In this document: piece after piece, positions 1-8,353 of the stretch
Layout: the number at the start of each line of letters is the position of its first letter
Position numbering within the stretch: the first letter of the stretch is position 1
Translations under genes and position numbers: made by a program
Assembly: GCA_964368965.1 (NCBI GenBank)
Contig: CAYJDR010000007.1
Coordinates: 18,032 to 82,031 of the forward strand
From: CAYJDR01 sp964368965
Lineage (GTDB): Bacteria; Chrysiogenota; Deferribacteres; Deferribacterales; Mucispirillaceae
DNA: 64,000 bases
Direction: 5' to 3'
Notes under the pieces: generated by a model
The model's database searches: none
Seen by the model: only the letters and a program-made list of their open reading frames with translations
Told to the model about the DNA's origin: nothing

Positions 1-579
1 ACAGCTGTCGAAATTTTTGAAAAAGATGGCATTGATAAAATAACATTTTTTGAGATATCTAAGAAAACGAAATTTACTCGCCCTACTATATACAAATACT
101 TTAAAACGAAAGAAGAGATAATGCTTAGGCTTATCATTCGCTACATGGAAAATTATGTTGTGTTTTTCAAAAGTTTTTTTGAACATGACAGGCTATACTC
201 TAAAGACGAAGTGGCAGAGGCATTGACGCAAGCATTTTTATATGCGCCAAAGTTTATGGAACTATACATCAACCTGTACACCTCTATTGAAAAAAATGTA
301 TCCGTTGACGCTTTCACTAAGTATAAAACCGACATACTTGAGCACTATACACCACTTGTTGAGATGCTAAAATCTGTGACGGATTGCCACTCTGATGAAA
401 AAATCACAGGTTTTTTAAACATATGCCTTTCGCTAGCTGTTGGTTTCTACCCTATGTGTCATGTGAGCGAACTTAAAAGAGAAATAATAGCACAATCAGG
501 CGCGAACTACACTGTGCCAACATTCTCAACTGAATTTAAAAACGCAATGGTGCTTCAGCTAGATGTGCTTTACGCATAA
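1..579 (+). CDS. TetR/AcrR-family regulator, 5' end cut by window edge
   Basis: The frame is open from base 1, so the ATG at 121 is internal and the gene begins outside the window. The first 40 visible residues form a TetR-type helix-turn-helix: an EIFEKDGIDKITFFEIS stretch, then the recognition-helix hallmark TIYKYFKTKEE. The remaining ~150 residues are a mostly helical ligand-binding domain I cannot assign to a ligand. Such proteins are usually dimeric repressors of adjacent transport or stress genes. The likely target lies left of the window, because the next gene (queA) is convergent 13 bp away. Confidence 0.85.
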   Translation, partial: TAVEIFEKDGIDKITFFEISKKTKFTRPTIYKYFKTKEEIMLRLIIRYMENYVVFFKSFFEHDRLYSKDEVAEALTQAFLYAPKFMELYINLYTSIEKNVSVDAFTKYKTDILEHYTPLVEMLKSVTDCHSDEKITGFLNICLSLAVGFYPMCHVSELKREIIAQSGANYTVPTFSTEFKNAMVLQLDVLYA

Positions 580-592
580 TACGCTAGGGCAC

Positions 593-1615
593 TTACCTTA
601 ATAGTAGCATTGCATCGCCGTAGCTGAAAAAGCGATATTCATTATCTACTGCATGTTTGTATGCGCCCATAACTAAATCATAACCGCCGAATGCTGTAAC
701 CATTGCAAGTAGCGTAGATTTAGGCAAGTGGAAATTTGTAACCATGCCGTCAACTGCTTTAAAATTATACCCTAACGATATCATTATATCAGTAGAAAAT
801 TCACCATTTCTTATACTGCCATCAGCATTTGCAGCGCTTTCCAATGCCCGCACACTTGTTGAGCCAACAGCGATCAACTTCTTGCCTTGTTTTTTATAAT
901 CGTTTATCAGCTTACTAGATTGCTCTGAAATATAGTAACGCTCACTATGCATGATATGCTCTTCTAGTGTCGCAGTTTTCACTGGCCTAAATGTACCTAT
1001 GCCTACATCAAGCGTCAGCTCAACAATGTCAACACCCTTTGCCTTAAGTTTCGCAATGAGCTCATCGGTAAAGTGTAGCCCAGCCGTTGGTGCTGCAACA
1101 GAGCCTGCAACGGAGGAGTATACAGTTTGGTAGTCGCTTGTATCAAATTCATCTGCGCTTCTAGCAATATATGGTGGCAAAGGCACTGCACCATGCGACG
1201 CCATAACCTCATTTATATCGCCTGATACTCTGGCGTGCCATACGCCATCACTACCAACAGATATAAGCTCCGCCTCAACTCCACCAGGTAAATCTATAAC
1301 CATGCCTTGGCGAACTTTGCCTTTTATCATCGCTTCGCACTCTGTGGCAGATATTACACGTGTTACGAAAAACTCTAACACGCCACCCGTTTTTTTATGC
1401 GCAACTAAACGTGCGTTGTAAACTTTTGTATTGTTTACCACAAGGAAGCAATCATCACCTAGCATATCTAAGATATCTTTAAATACTTTATCATGCATTG
1501 CATTATTGGCGATATCAACGTGCAAAAGCCTGCACTCATCACGTTTGAGCGCAGGCTTATATGCTATTAACCCATCGGGCAAATCATAATCAAATAATTC
1601 TATCGGTGTAGACAT
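593..1615 (-). CDS. queA: S-adenosylmethionine:tRNA ribosyltransferase-isomerase
   Basis: 340 aa, full family length. QueA transfers and isomerises the ribosyl group of SAM onto preQ1 at position 34 of tRNAs, giving epoxyqueuosine. Recognisable blocks are the N-terminal FDYDLPDGLIAYKP, the VNNTKV motif, AAPTAGLHFTDEL, the DVGIGTFRPV stretch and TNFHLPKSTLLAMV near the C-terminus. The start ATG overlaps the thrC stop in a TAATG, so the two are translationally coupled although functionally unrelated. No other queuosine gene is in the window. Confidence 0.95.
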   Translation of the reverse strand: MSTPIELFDYDLPDGLIAYKPALKRDECRLLHVDIANNAMHDKVFKDILDMLGDDCFLVVNNTKVYNARLVAHKKTGGVLEFFVTRVISATECEAMIKGKVRQGMVIDLPGGVEAELISVGSDGVWHARVSGDINEVMASHGAVPLPPYIARSADEFDTSDYQTVYSSVAGSVAAPTAGLHFTDELIAKLKAKGVDIVELTLDVGIGTFRPVKTATLEEHIMHSERYYISEQSSKLINDYKKQGKKLIAVGSTSVRALESAANADGSIRNGEFSTDIMISLGYNFKAVDGMVTNFHLPKSTLLAMVTAFGGYDLVMGAYKHAVDNEYRFFSYGDAMLLLR

Positions 1616-3006
1616 TAGCCATCTAACTTGCTTATGATATAACTTCTTACTTTGTCAACATCGTTCGGTAAGAACTCTGTACGACGTGGCAAGTCAATTA
1701 GCTTAGCTAACGCTTTTGGTGCTGGTGGTTCAAACCCTAGCGTGCGGTGTATAACCTCTTGGAACTTAGCTGGGTGTGCTGTCGATAAGCAAACAGTAAC
1801 TTCATCATCAAAAGTAAACTGGCTTAGCGCATTATAGCCACAAGCCGTGTGCGGATCTAAGATATAGTCCGTTTCTCTATAAACATCTTGTATAACTTGC
1901 CTAATTTTGTCATCGTTAGTGTCTGCCGCAAGGAAGTCTCTTTGCAAGCGTGCTAACAGTGGGCCTCTGAAGTTTATCTCATGCTCAGCTGAAAGTGTTT
2001 TCATAGCATCAATAACTCTTGCAGAGTCTTTATCGTATAAGAAATACAAATACCTTTCAAAGTTGCTAGGCACTTGGATATCCATAGCTGGGCTTATAGA
2101 CGGTTGAACACGTTCTGTGCTAAAGTCGCCTGTTTTGATAGAGCGTGCTAAAATGTTGTTTTTGTTAGTAGAAAGAACAAGTTTGCCTATTGGTAAACCG
2201 ATCATTTTTGCAATGTAGCCCGCAAATATGTTGCCGAAGTTACCTGTTGGTACAGCGAAGTTTACTTTCTCGCCGACTACTCTTGTCGTTCTAAAGTATA
2301 TGTAAAAATAGTATACGACTTGTGCTAGTATTCTCGCCCAGTTGATTGAGTTTACAGCGCCTAGTTTGTATTCTTTCTTGAATTCTAAATCAGAGAACAA
2401 TGTTTTCACGATCTCTTGGCAGTTATCAAAGTTGCCACTCAACGAGATGCAGTGAATGTTTTCATCAGGTACGGTTGTCATCTGAAGTTCTTGAACGTTA
2501 CTAACCCTTCCTTCTGGATATAGTATGAACACGTTCATATTTTTCTTGCCACGCATACCATATATTGCTGCGCTACCTGTGTCGCCGCTAGTTGCACCGA
2601 CGATGTTCATCGTTTGGTTATTTTTAACTAGGTAGTATTCAAACAAGTTGCCTAGAAATTGAAGAGCAACATCTTTAAACGCATAAGTTGGGCCATGAAA
2701 CAGTTCTGCAATTTTAACGCCTTTCACGTCAACGATAGGTATCTCTAGCTCTTCACCTTCCCTATCATAGCTCTTTGCGATGATTTGTTGCAGGTCAGCT
2801 TTTGGCATTTCATTGCCGATAAATTTAGACATTATCTCGAAAGCTAACTTTGAATAGCTAAGCGATGATAAACTTTTTAAATCACGCCCGTAAAGCTCTG
2901 GCATACGCTCAGGAATAAGCAAACCACCATCTTCAGCAAGTCCCATCATAATCGCTTCTTCAAAAGATAGCCCTTTAACGCCACCCCTTGTGCTCATGTA
3001 TTTCAT
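1615..3006 (-). CDS. thrC: Threonine synthase
   Basis: 463 aa, the long form of the PLP-dependent enzyme converting O-phosphohomoserine to threonine. The N-terminal MKYMSTRGG is typical of this class. The PLP lysine sits in GPTYAFKDVALQFLGN and the phosphate-binding loop is GATSGDTGSAA. The GNFGNIFAGYIAKMIGLP segment is also characteristic. It is first in a two-gene unit with queA, placed just after the terminator that ends the ndk unit. The homoserine-consuming methionine genes lie 13 kb away, so the branch is not clustered. Confidence 0.95.
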   Translation of the reverse strand: MKYMSTRGGVKGLSFEEAIMMGLAEDGGLLIPERMPELYGRDLKSLSSLSYSKLAFEIMSKFIGNEMPKADLQQIIAKSYDREGEELEIPIVDVKGVKIAELFHGPTYAFKDVALQFLGNLFEYYLVKNNQTMNIVGATSGDTGSAAIYGMRGKKNMNVFILYPEGRVSNVQELQMTTVPDENIHCISLSGNFDNCQEIVKTLFSDLEFKKEYKLGAVNSINWARILAQVVYYFYIYFRTTRVVGEKVNFAVPTGNFGNIFAGYIAKMIGLPIGKLVLSTNKNNILARSIKTGDFSTERVQPSISPAMDIQVPSNFERYLYFLYDKDSARVIDAMKTLSAEHEINFRGPLLARLQRDFLAADTNDDKIRQVIQDVYRETDYILDPHTACGYNALSQFTFDDEVTVCLSTAHPAKFQEVIHRTLGFEPPAPKALAKLIDLPRRTEFLPNDVDKVRSYIISKLDG

Positions 3007-3042
3007 ATCAAACCCTCTATATCGTTTTTAATAATACAAGTA

Positions 3043-3065
3043 CAAAACCCGCCATTATAGCGGGT
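3043..3065 (-). terminator. Intrinsic terminator after ndk
   Basis: On the minus strand a 6-bp GC-rich stem (ACCCGC / GCGGGT, plus positions 3047-3052 and 3060-3065, 7-nt loop) is followed by TTTT. It lies 30 nt past the ndk stop and before the thrC start. Confidence 0.75.
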
Positions 3066-3094
3066 ATTTAATTTTGTTAACTATATGCTAGTTA

Positions 3095-3550
3095 TTATTT
3101 GCTGCCGCAACCACAACCGCAGTGCTGTTTAACAGTTTGAACATACTCAGAACCTGCGAAGAAGAAAGATAATTCTTCAGCAGCTGTTTCTGGAGCGTCA
3201 GAGCCGTGTGTAGCGTTGTTGTCGATGCTTTCGCCGTATAATTTACGTAAAGTGTTATCAGCAGCTTCAGCTGGGTTAGTCGCGCCCATAAGGTCACGCC
3301 AAGCTTTGATAGCGCCTTCTTTTTGTAAACACATAACGATACATGGGCCAGAGCTCATGAACTCAGTTAAGTCGCCGAAAAATGGGCGCTCGCTGTGAAC
3401 AGCATAAAATGTTCTAGCCATTTTTTTAGTCATGTGGATTTTTTTCATACCAACAATTTCAAAACCTTCAGCTTCGATTCTGTCAATAATTTTACCTGCG
3501 TTTTTAGCCGCTACTGCGTCTGGTTTGATGATTGCAAAAGTTTTTTCCAT
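3095..3550 (-). CDS. ndk: Nucleoside diphosphate kinase with Cys-rich C-terminal tail
   Basis: 151 aa. Ndk equilibrates NTP and NDP pools through a phospho-histidine. The family blocks are TFAIIKPDAV at the N-terminus, RPFFGDLTEFMSSGP and the active-site NATHGSD with His115. GATNPAEA is also present. The core normally ends near residue 140. Here it continues to HCGCGCGSK, three Cys alternating with Gly next to a His, an unusual tail that could bind a metal or form disulfides. It is preceded by a 55-nt gap after the cupin gene and may be the last gene of the yfcE-rlpA-cupin-ndk string. Confidence 0.95.
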   Translation of the reverse strand: MEKTFAIIKPDAVAAKNAGKIIDRIEAEGFEIVGMKKIHMTKKMARTFYAVHSERPFFGDLTEFMSSGPCIVMCLQKEGAIKAWRDLMGATNPAEAADNTLRKLYGESIDNNATHGSDAPETAAEELSFFFAGSEYVQTVKQHCGCGCGSK

Positions 3551-3605
3551 CTTAAATTAATTCTCCTAATAAAATAGTTCAGTATAATAACACAAATCGT
3601 ATAGA

Positions 3606-3956
3606 TTATTCAACTACTTCTGCAATAAATGCTAAAATAGTTATAGGGTCTTCGCCAATCACTTCTATTGCGTGGCCTTCGCCTTTGTTACACACCATTA
3701 AATCACCTGTGTTTACAACAACTTGTGTGCCATTATCATTATAATTTGCACTGCCGTCTAGCAATAAGTATACTTCCATATCGTTTTCATGCACGTGATA
3801 GCCTGTTGCAGAGCCTGTGTCTAGCACCATCATGTTGAATGTTTTAAAACGAACGCCTAAGCCTTTCATAACTTCATAAGCGTAGTTGTCTGCTATGCCA
3901 TGCCCGCCACGTGGCGTTGATTCTACTGGCATTATTTCTTCAAACTTAATTACCAT
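3606..3956 (-). CDS. Small single-domain cupin protein
   Basis: 116 aa, one cupin_2 barrel. The first cupin motif is GYHVHENDMEVYLLLDG, with two His and a Glu as metal ligands. The second is GDLMVCNKGEGHAIEV, with the fourth His ligand. Such proteins bind a divalent metal and may be isomerases, dioxygenases or sensors, and no substrate can be assigned. A strong Shine-Dalgarno (GGAG) precedes the ATG, only 16 nt from the inferred rlpA stop, so it is probably co-transcribed with rlpA. Confidence 0.8.
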   Translation of the reverse strand: MVIKFEEIMPVESTPRGGHGIADNYAYEVMKGLGVRFKTFNMMVLDTGSATGYHVHENDMEVYLLLDGSANYNDNGTQVVVNTGDLMVCNKGEGHAIEVIGEDPITILAFIAEVVE

Positions 3957-3972
3957 TGTTCTTCTCCAAAAA

Positions 3973-4601
3973 TTATCTAGCGATTACATAAGCGCCTGAA
4001 TACTGGCTTGAAANNNNNNNNNNNNNNNNNNNNNNNNNNNNNNNNNNNNNNNNNNNNNNNNNNNNNNNNNNNNNNNNNNNNNNNNNNNNNNNNNNNNNNN
4101 NNNNNNNNNNNNNCCTTTATCTATCATGTCTAGCTCTTGCGCTGCTTTTTCGCTTAAGTCAATTATTCTACCTTTTGAAAACGGGCCTCTGTCGTTCACC
4201 CTAACTACAACCGACTTACCGTTCTCTAAATTCTCTACAACAACATACGTTGGCATAGGTAGTGTTTTGTGCGCTGCTGTCATTGCTTGCTGGTTATAGA
4301 TTTCGCCATTAGCTGTGAGCTTGCCATTGAACCCTGGCCCATACCATGATGCGACGCCCTCTTCCATATATCCATCTGCACTACTTACTGGGTAATATGT
4401 TTGCCCTGCTACAGTATATGGGTTGCCGACTTTTCTTGGGCCTGGCGCAACTACTGCTGCACAGATGTTGCTGTTGCCACTAGCTAGGTCGATTGTGTAT
4501 TGATTATTTGCTTGGATGTTATCATCTGCGACAACCACCCCAGCTGTCGGAGTGCAGCCAAATAAAACGCCCACTAATGCGATACTTACTAAATGTTTCA
4601 T
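3973..4601 (-). CDS. rlpA: RlpA-like lytic transglycosylase lipoprotein, interrupted by assembly gap
   Basis: The N-terminus is a lipoprotein signal with lipobox LFGC (Cys16). The double-psi beta-barrel follows: GVASWYGPGFNGKLTANGE, then TYVVVENLENGKSVVVRVNDRGPF and GRIIDLSEKAAQELDMID. RlpA cleaves denuded glycan at septa or the outer envelope. Coding continues into 100 N (4014-4113). Beyond the gap, the frame that happens to continue gives FQASIQALM and a stop at 3984. The +2 frame gives SSQYSGAYVIAR and a stop at 3973, which looks like the end of a SPOR domain, so I ended the gene there. The missing part probably encodes most of the SPOR domain. It lies 2 nt downstream of the phosphodiesterase gene. 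Confidence 0.85.
4014..4113. other. Assembly gap (100 N) inside rlpA
   Basis: Exactly 100 N, a placeholder length rather than a measured one. The flanks share no obvious overlap. The missing sequence should encode the end of the RlpA barrel and most of a SPOR domain, which would need more than the 33 codons that 100 bases allow. Confidence 0.95.
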
Positions 4602-4603
4602 GT

Positions 4604-5092
4604 TTATAACCTTTCTATATTTATGCTGTATTCTGTTTTCGATTGTACGTCCATTGTGCCGTAAGAATTATATGAAACACCACGGTTATGTGACGTACTA
4701 CCTGGATTAAAAAAACGTATACCACCTATAATTTCATTAAACGGATTATGGGTATGACCAAAAATTATCATATCAACTTCATCGTCTGCAAATATGTAAT
4801 TCAGCCTGTTTATCATAGTTTCATGCCTACCAGTGCCGTGTGTTATGCCTATGCGTAGACCACAGATATCCACTACCAATTTATCTTGCAAATTGCTATC
4901 ATAATCGCAGTTACCTGCAACGGCATAAAACTGTTTTGGTGATATTGCTTGTAATTCTTCAATAAAACTAGTATTATCAGCATCGCCTGCGTGTATAACG
5001 GCATCGGCTTGCTTAATAGCGCTAACTAAAGCTTCGCTCAGGTTTTTTATTGAATTTGTATGCGTATCAGATATAATAATTATATGTGCCAT
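4604..5092 (-). CDS. YfcE/MJ0936-family metallophosphoesterase
   Basis: 162 aa, the typical size of this small calcineurin-like phosphodiesterase family. All metal-binding motifs are visible: ISDTHTN near the start, HAGDAD, AGNCDY, THGTGRHE and FGHTHNP. These residues hold a di-metal centre that hydrolyses phosphodiesters, and the physiological substrate is not known for most members. It begins a leftward group with rlpA (2-nt gap) and is divergent from cca with only 28 bp between starts, so promoters must overlap. Confidence 0.88.
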   Translation of the reverse strand: MAHIIIISDTHTNSIKNLSEALVSAIKQADAVIHAGDADNTSFIEELQAISPKQFYAVAGNCDYDSNLQDKLVVDICGLRIGITHGTGRHETMINRLNYIFADDEVDMIIFGHTHNPFNEIIGGIRFFNPGSTSHNRGVSYNSYGTMDVQSKTEYSINIERL

Positions 5093-5120
5093 ACGCGTAT
5101 ATTATGAGGACTAAGACAAT

Positions 5121-6260
5121 ATGTCAACATTAACAACCACTCAATTACATTTTTTTGACAAAATTATTGATACTGCCAACCATCTTGGCGCAGAAGTGTT
5201 CGTCGTAGGTGGTTGCGTTAGAGATATTATCTTAGGTAAAAACACCGCAGATATTGACCTTATACCACTACATGTTGACTATGAAGTCTATGCAAGAGCG
5301 TTAGCAAAAAATATTAAGGCGTTCGCAATACCATTTAAAGATAACATAAGACTTGCAAAAAACGATATTATCATTGACGTATCAAAGCCACGTGGTGACA
5401 CAATTTACGCTGACCTAATGTTGCGCGACTTCACTATAAACAACTTAGCACTAGATATGCAAGGTAACATAGTTGGCGACAAAGGCGACATTGATAGCGG
5501 TATAATCAAAGCAGTTTATGCAAACACTTTCGTTGATGATGCGCTACGCATACTCCGTGCGTTCCGTTTTGCATCGCAACTTGGGTTCACAATAACTGAT
5601 GACACATTAACCCTAGCGCTAGCATCAGCACCACAACTAAGCAACATAGCAAGTGAACGCATACTTGAAGAGTTGAGAAAAACTATTGCTGGCAAACACT
5701 TTATCAACGTATTACAAAACTCAGCATGGCGTGAGCTACTCTTAAACAACTTAGAAATATCGCTCGATAAAGAAACGACAGCTAGATTAAAACAATATGA
5801 ACATGTTTTAAGTGATGACTTATTTGCAGCTATTGTTGCATGCAGTAATAAGCCTGAAAAAATGCTAGATATACTTAAACCATCTAATAACGATATAAAA
5901 CTTGTGCAACTCATACAAAAAGCTGAAAAAGATATGCTTAATAGCAACTTAAACAATGAACGAAATATGAAAGTATTTGCATGGAAGTATCATAACAAAA
6001 TAGAAACAATAACTGCATGCTTTATGTCGAAATACGTAGAGAAAATGGCAACTTTTGAACAAGTATTAAATGCCTCAAAAACACTCGATATTGATAATGC
6101 AAAAAATATATCTGGCGAGCTGTTAATAAAGCAAGGCTTTAAGCCGTCGCCAATATTTAAAACTATCTTAGAAGACATAACACTTAAACTAGCACTTAAT
6201 GAACTAACAAAAGATGATATCATAAACTATATTAACGATAATTATAAAGGAAACAACTAA
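5121..6260 (+). CDS. CCA tRNA nucleotidyltransferase / poly(A) polymerase family protein
   Basis: 379 aa class II nucleotidyltransferase. The head domain carries VFVVGGCVRDIILGKNTADIDLIP, with the G-G-x-V-R-D motif and the DxD metal ligands. It continues with LMLRDFTINNLALDM and the DALRILRAFRFASQLGF neck motif. This family adds or repairs the 3' CCA of tRNAs, or adds A tails to RNA. Sequence alone does not separate CCA-adding, A-adding and poly(A) activities here. It is the first gene of a rightward string and its stop overlaps the next start in TAATG. Confidence 0.88.
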   Translation: MSTLTTTQLHFFDKIIDTANHLGAEVFVVGGCVRDIILGKNTADIDLIPLHVDYEVYARALAKNIKAFAIPFKDNIRLAKNDIIIDVSKPRGDTIYADLMLRDFTINNLALDMQGNIVGDKGDIDSGIIKAVYANTFVDDALRILRAFRFASQLGFTITDDTLTLALASAPQLSNIASERILEELRKTIAGKHFINVLQNSAWRELLLNNLEISLDKETTARLKQYEHVLSDDLFAAIVACSNKPEKMLDILKPSNNDIKLVQLIQKAEKDMLNSNLNNERNMKVFAWKYHNKIETITACFMSKYVEKMATFEQVLNASKTLDIDNAKNISGELLIKQGFKPSPIFKTILEDITLKLALNELTKDDIINYINDNYKGNN

Positions 6261-6973
6261 TGAAGCTAATCCGCTACACAGTAGGAAAAACGGAATACCG
6301 TGGTGTGACCGATGGCGAAAAAATCAAGCGCATAAACGGCACAATATTTCATGACTATTCAATATCAAACGATATCGCAATGATAGACGATGTTAAAATA
6401 TTACCTCCTGTAATACCATCAAAAATCGTATGCATAAAACATAATGAAGGCAAAAAACCTAGCATATACTTTAAGCCACCATCGTCTATTGTGGCTACTA
6501 ATGAAGATATCGTAAAGCCAACAGATGTCGAAAAACTATACGCAACGCTTGAACTTGCAATAGTTGTCGGCAAGAAATGTCGCAACGTATCTGAAAAAAG
6601 CGCCACAAACTTTGTGCTTGGCTACACATCTGCTATAAATGTAATGGGCGATATTAATGAAGATATGACTGCACTAGCGCATGACACTTTTACTCCACTT
6701 GGGCCAATAATCAACGAACGCCTTGAAAATACTGAAAAAAAACCTATATTAACAATAAATGGCAGCCCAGTTGATATCACTAATGAAAACTACGCACCAA
6801 CTGTATCTTATATCGTGTCGTACGTTTCAAGCATTATGACTCTATTGCCAGGTGATGTGATATTAGCTGGGGCTCTCAACCAACCTGTCGAAATCCATGC
6901 GAACGACGTACTATGTAGCGAAATTGGTGGAATTGGCACACTTACAAACAAAGTCAGCGAGCAATCGAAATGA
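6260..6973 (+). CDS. Fumarylacetoacetate hydrolase (FAH) family protein
   Basis: 237 aa. It has the FAH fold signatures: KIVCIKHNEGKKPSIYFKPPSS (compare the usual FxKPxSS), then LELAIVVGKKCRNVSEKSA, GYTSAINV and LLPGDVILAGAL. Family members hydrolyse or decarboxylate acylpyruvates or isomerise related diketo acids. The region after YTSAINVMGD is less conserved than in aromatic-catabolism members. Tight coupling to cca and the YkgJ-type gene (1- and 4-nt overlaps) suggests a housekeeping metabolite-repair role rather than catabolism, which is inference. Confidence 0.8.
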   Translation: MKLIRYTVGKTEYRGVTDGEKIKRINGTIFHDYSISNDIAMIDDVKILPPVIPSKIVCIKHNEGKKPSIYFKPPSSIVATNEDIVKPTDVEKLYATLELAIVVGKKCRNVSEKSATNFVLGYTSAINVMGDINEDMTALAHDTFTPLGPIINERLENTEKKPILTINGSPVDITNENYAPTVSYIVSYVSSIMTLLPGDVILAGALNQPVEIHANDVLCSEIGGIGTLTNKVSEQSK

Positions 6974-7209
6974 GCGTAAACAATACCTGCTTCATGTGTG
7001 GCGCATGCTGTATTGCCTATAGCATATCTACACTCAATAAAAAAGGTGGCGAGCCTTGCAAACACCTACAAGATAACGGTAAATGTGGTGACTATGAAAA
7101 CCGCCCAGCCGTATGCAGAGAATACAAAGCCGATAACTTATGCGCATTAATATCAACCATACCACTTGAGCAAAAAGTTCGCGTACTATCGAAAGTGTAC
7201 ATGGACTAA
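6970..7209 (+). CDS. YkgJ-family cysteine cluster protein
   Basis: 79 aa with eight cysteines in the order typical of the YkgJ/YcgN (CxxCxxCC) zinc- or iron-chelating family: NTCFMCGACC at the N-terminus, then GEPCKHL, GKCGDYENRPAVCREY and NLC. The biochemical role of the family is not established. It overlaps the FAH gene by ATGA and is followed 3 nt later by coaE, so all are in one operon. Confidence 0.85.
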   Translation: MSVNNTCFMCGACCIAYSISTLNKKGGEPCKHLQDNGKCGDYENRPAVCREYKADNLCALISTIPLEQKVRVLSKVYMD

Positions 7210-7212
7210 ATT

Positions 7213-7830
7213 ATGAAGATAGCAATAACTGGTGGAATAGGCAGTGGAAAATCGCACGCTTGTGAACTGTTTGCAAAAAACGGCTTCCAAATCATCAGCA
7301 TGGACGAAATATCTAAACATATATTAGACGTCGGCACAAATGCATACCATAAAACTATCGAACTCTTTAGCGAAAACATACTGCATGAAGATGGCACAAT
7401 CAATCGTGCTATACTTAAAGACACTATATTTGCAGACAATGAGAAAAAACTTGCGCTTGAAAACATTGTCCACCCAGAAGTTAGGCTAGAAGAAGAAAAA
7501 CTACGCAAAAAGCTTGCCAATAAACACCCGAAAAAACCTATCATTACTGAATCTGCACTGTTGATTGAAACAGGTTATTATAAATTGTATGATATATTGA
7601 TAGCAGTTTATGCAAGCAGAGAAACTAGGCTTGAGAGAGTCCTCTCACGCGATAACATGAGCAAGGAACTAGCGTTACGCATAATGGACACCCAAGTGCA
7701 TGAGGGTGAATATATCAACTATGCAGGCATAATCATCAATAACGATAGCGACCTTGCAAACTTGCAAGCAGAAGTAAACCGAGTAAGCGAAGTTATTAAA
7801 CAGCTTATTTATACAAGCATACATGATTAG
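7213..7830 (+). CDS. coaE: Dephospho-CoA kinase
   Basis: 205 aa, family length. CoaE phosphorylates dephospho-CoA at the 3'-hydroxyl, the last step of CoA synthesis. It has the P-loop TGGIGSGKS at the N-terminus, a DEISKHI stretch, the NEKKLALENIVHPEV motif and the lid region with YASRETRLERVLSRDN. Position 3 nt after the YkgJ-type gene indicates co-transcription with the cca string. Confidence 0.95.
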   Translation: MKIAITGGIGSGKSHACELFAKNGFQIISMDEISKHILDVGTNAYHKTIELFSENILHEDGTINRAILKDTIFADNEKKLALENIVHPEVRLEEEKLRKKLANKHPKKPIITESALLIETGYYKLYDILIAVYASRETRLERVLSRDNMSKELALRIMDTQVHEGEYINYAGIIINNDSDLANLQAEVNRVSEVIKQLIYTSIHD

Positions 7831-7870
7831 TTATGCTTGAATTTATGTGTAAAATAGGATATTAAAGAAT

Positions 7871-8350
7871 ATGAAAATAAAATGTGGAAATGGCTTTGAT
7901 GCCCACCGCTTTGCAGAAGATCGCAAGCTGATCATCGGCGGTGTTGAACTTAAATATGAACTTGGACTCGCTGGCCATAGCGATGCCGACGTGCTTACAC
8001 ACGCTATCATTGATAGTTTTGTAGGTGTTGCGCTAGGCATGGATATAGGCAACTTGTTTCCAGATAATGACGAACAATATAAAGATGTCGACTCTATACT
8101 GCTATTAAAAAGAGCACTAGAGTTAGTAAAATTGCAAGGCTCTACGGTATCATGCGTTGATGCAACAATCATTGCAGAAAAGCCAAAGATGGCACCGTAT
8201 ATTATCGACATGCGCAAAACAATCTCTAGCGCTATGGGGCTAGCTTTCGAAGATGTCACTATAAAAGCGACCACTACTGAAAAGATGGGCTTCACTGGCA
8301 GAGGCGAAGGGATTGCTGCGATCGCAACAGCAACAGTTATCAAGGAATAG
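7871..8350 (+). CDS. ispF: 2-C-methyl-D-erythritol 2,4-cyclodiphosphate synthase
   Basis: 159 aa, the monofunctional form. IspF forms the cyclic diphosphate in the MEP isoprenoid pathway. The zinc ligands are in GFDAHRF and HSDADVLTHAIID, and the LFPDNDEQYKDVDS and ATTTEKMGFTGRGEG substrate-loop motifs are intact. IspD is not adjacent. UppP, which acts on an isoprenoid carrier, lies two genes downstream, so isoprenoid and wall-carrier functions are close. Confidence 0.96.
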   Translation: MKIKCGNGFDAHRFAEDRKLIIGGVELKYELGLAGHSDADVLTHAIIDSFVGVALGMDIGNLFPDNDEQYKDVDSILLLKRALELVKLQGSTVSCVDATIIAEKPKMAPYIIDMRKTISSAMGLAFEDVTIKATTTEKMGFTGRGEGIAAIATATVIKE

Positions 8351-8353
8351 CTT

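Noticed and set aside
4014..4113. Programmed frameshift or pseudogene in rlpA
   Set aside because: The interruption is an assembly gap of placeholder length, so frame across it means nothing.
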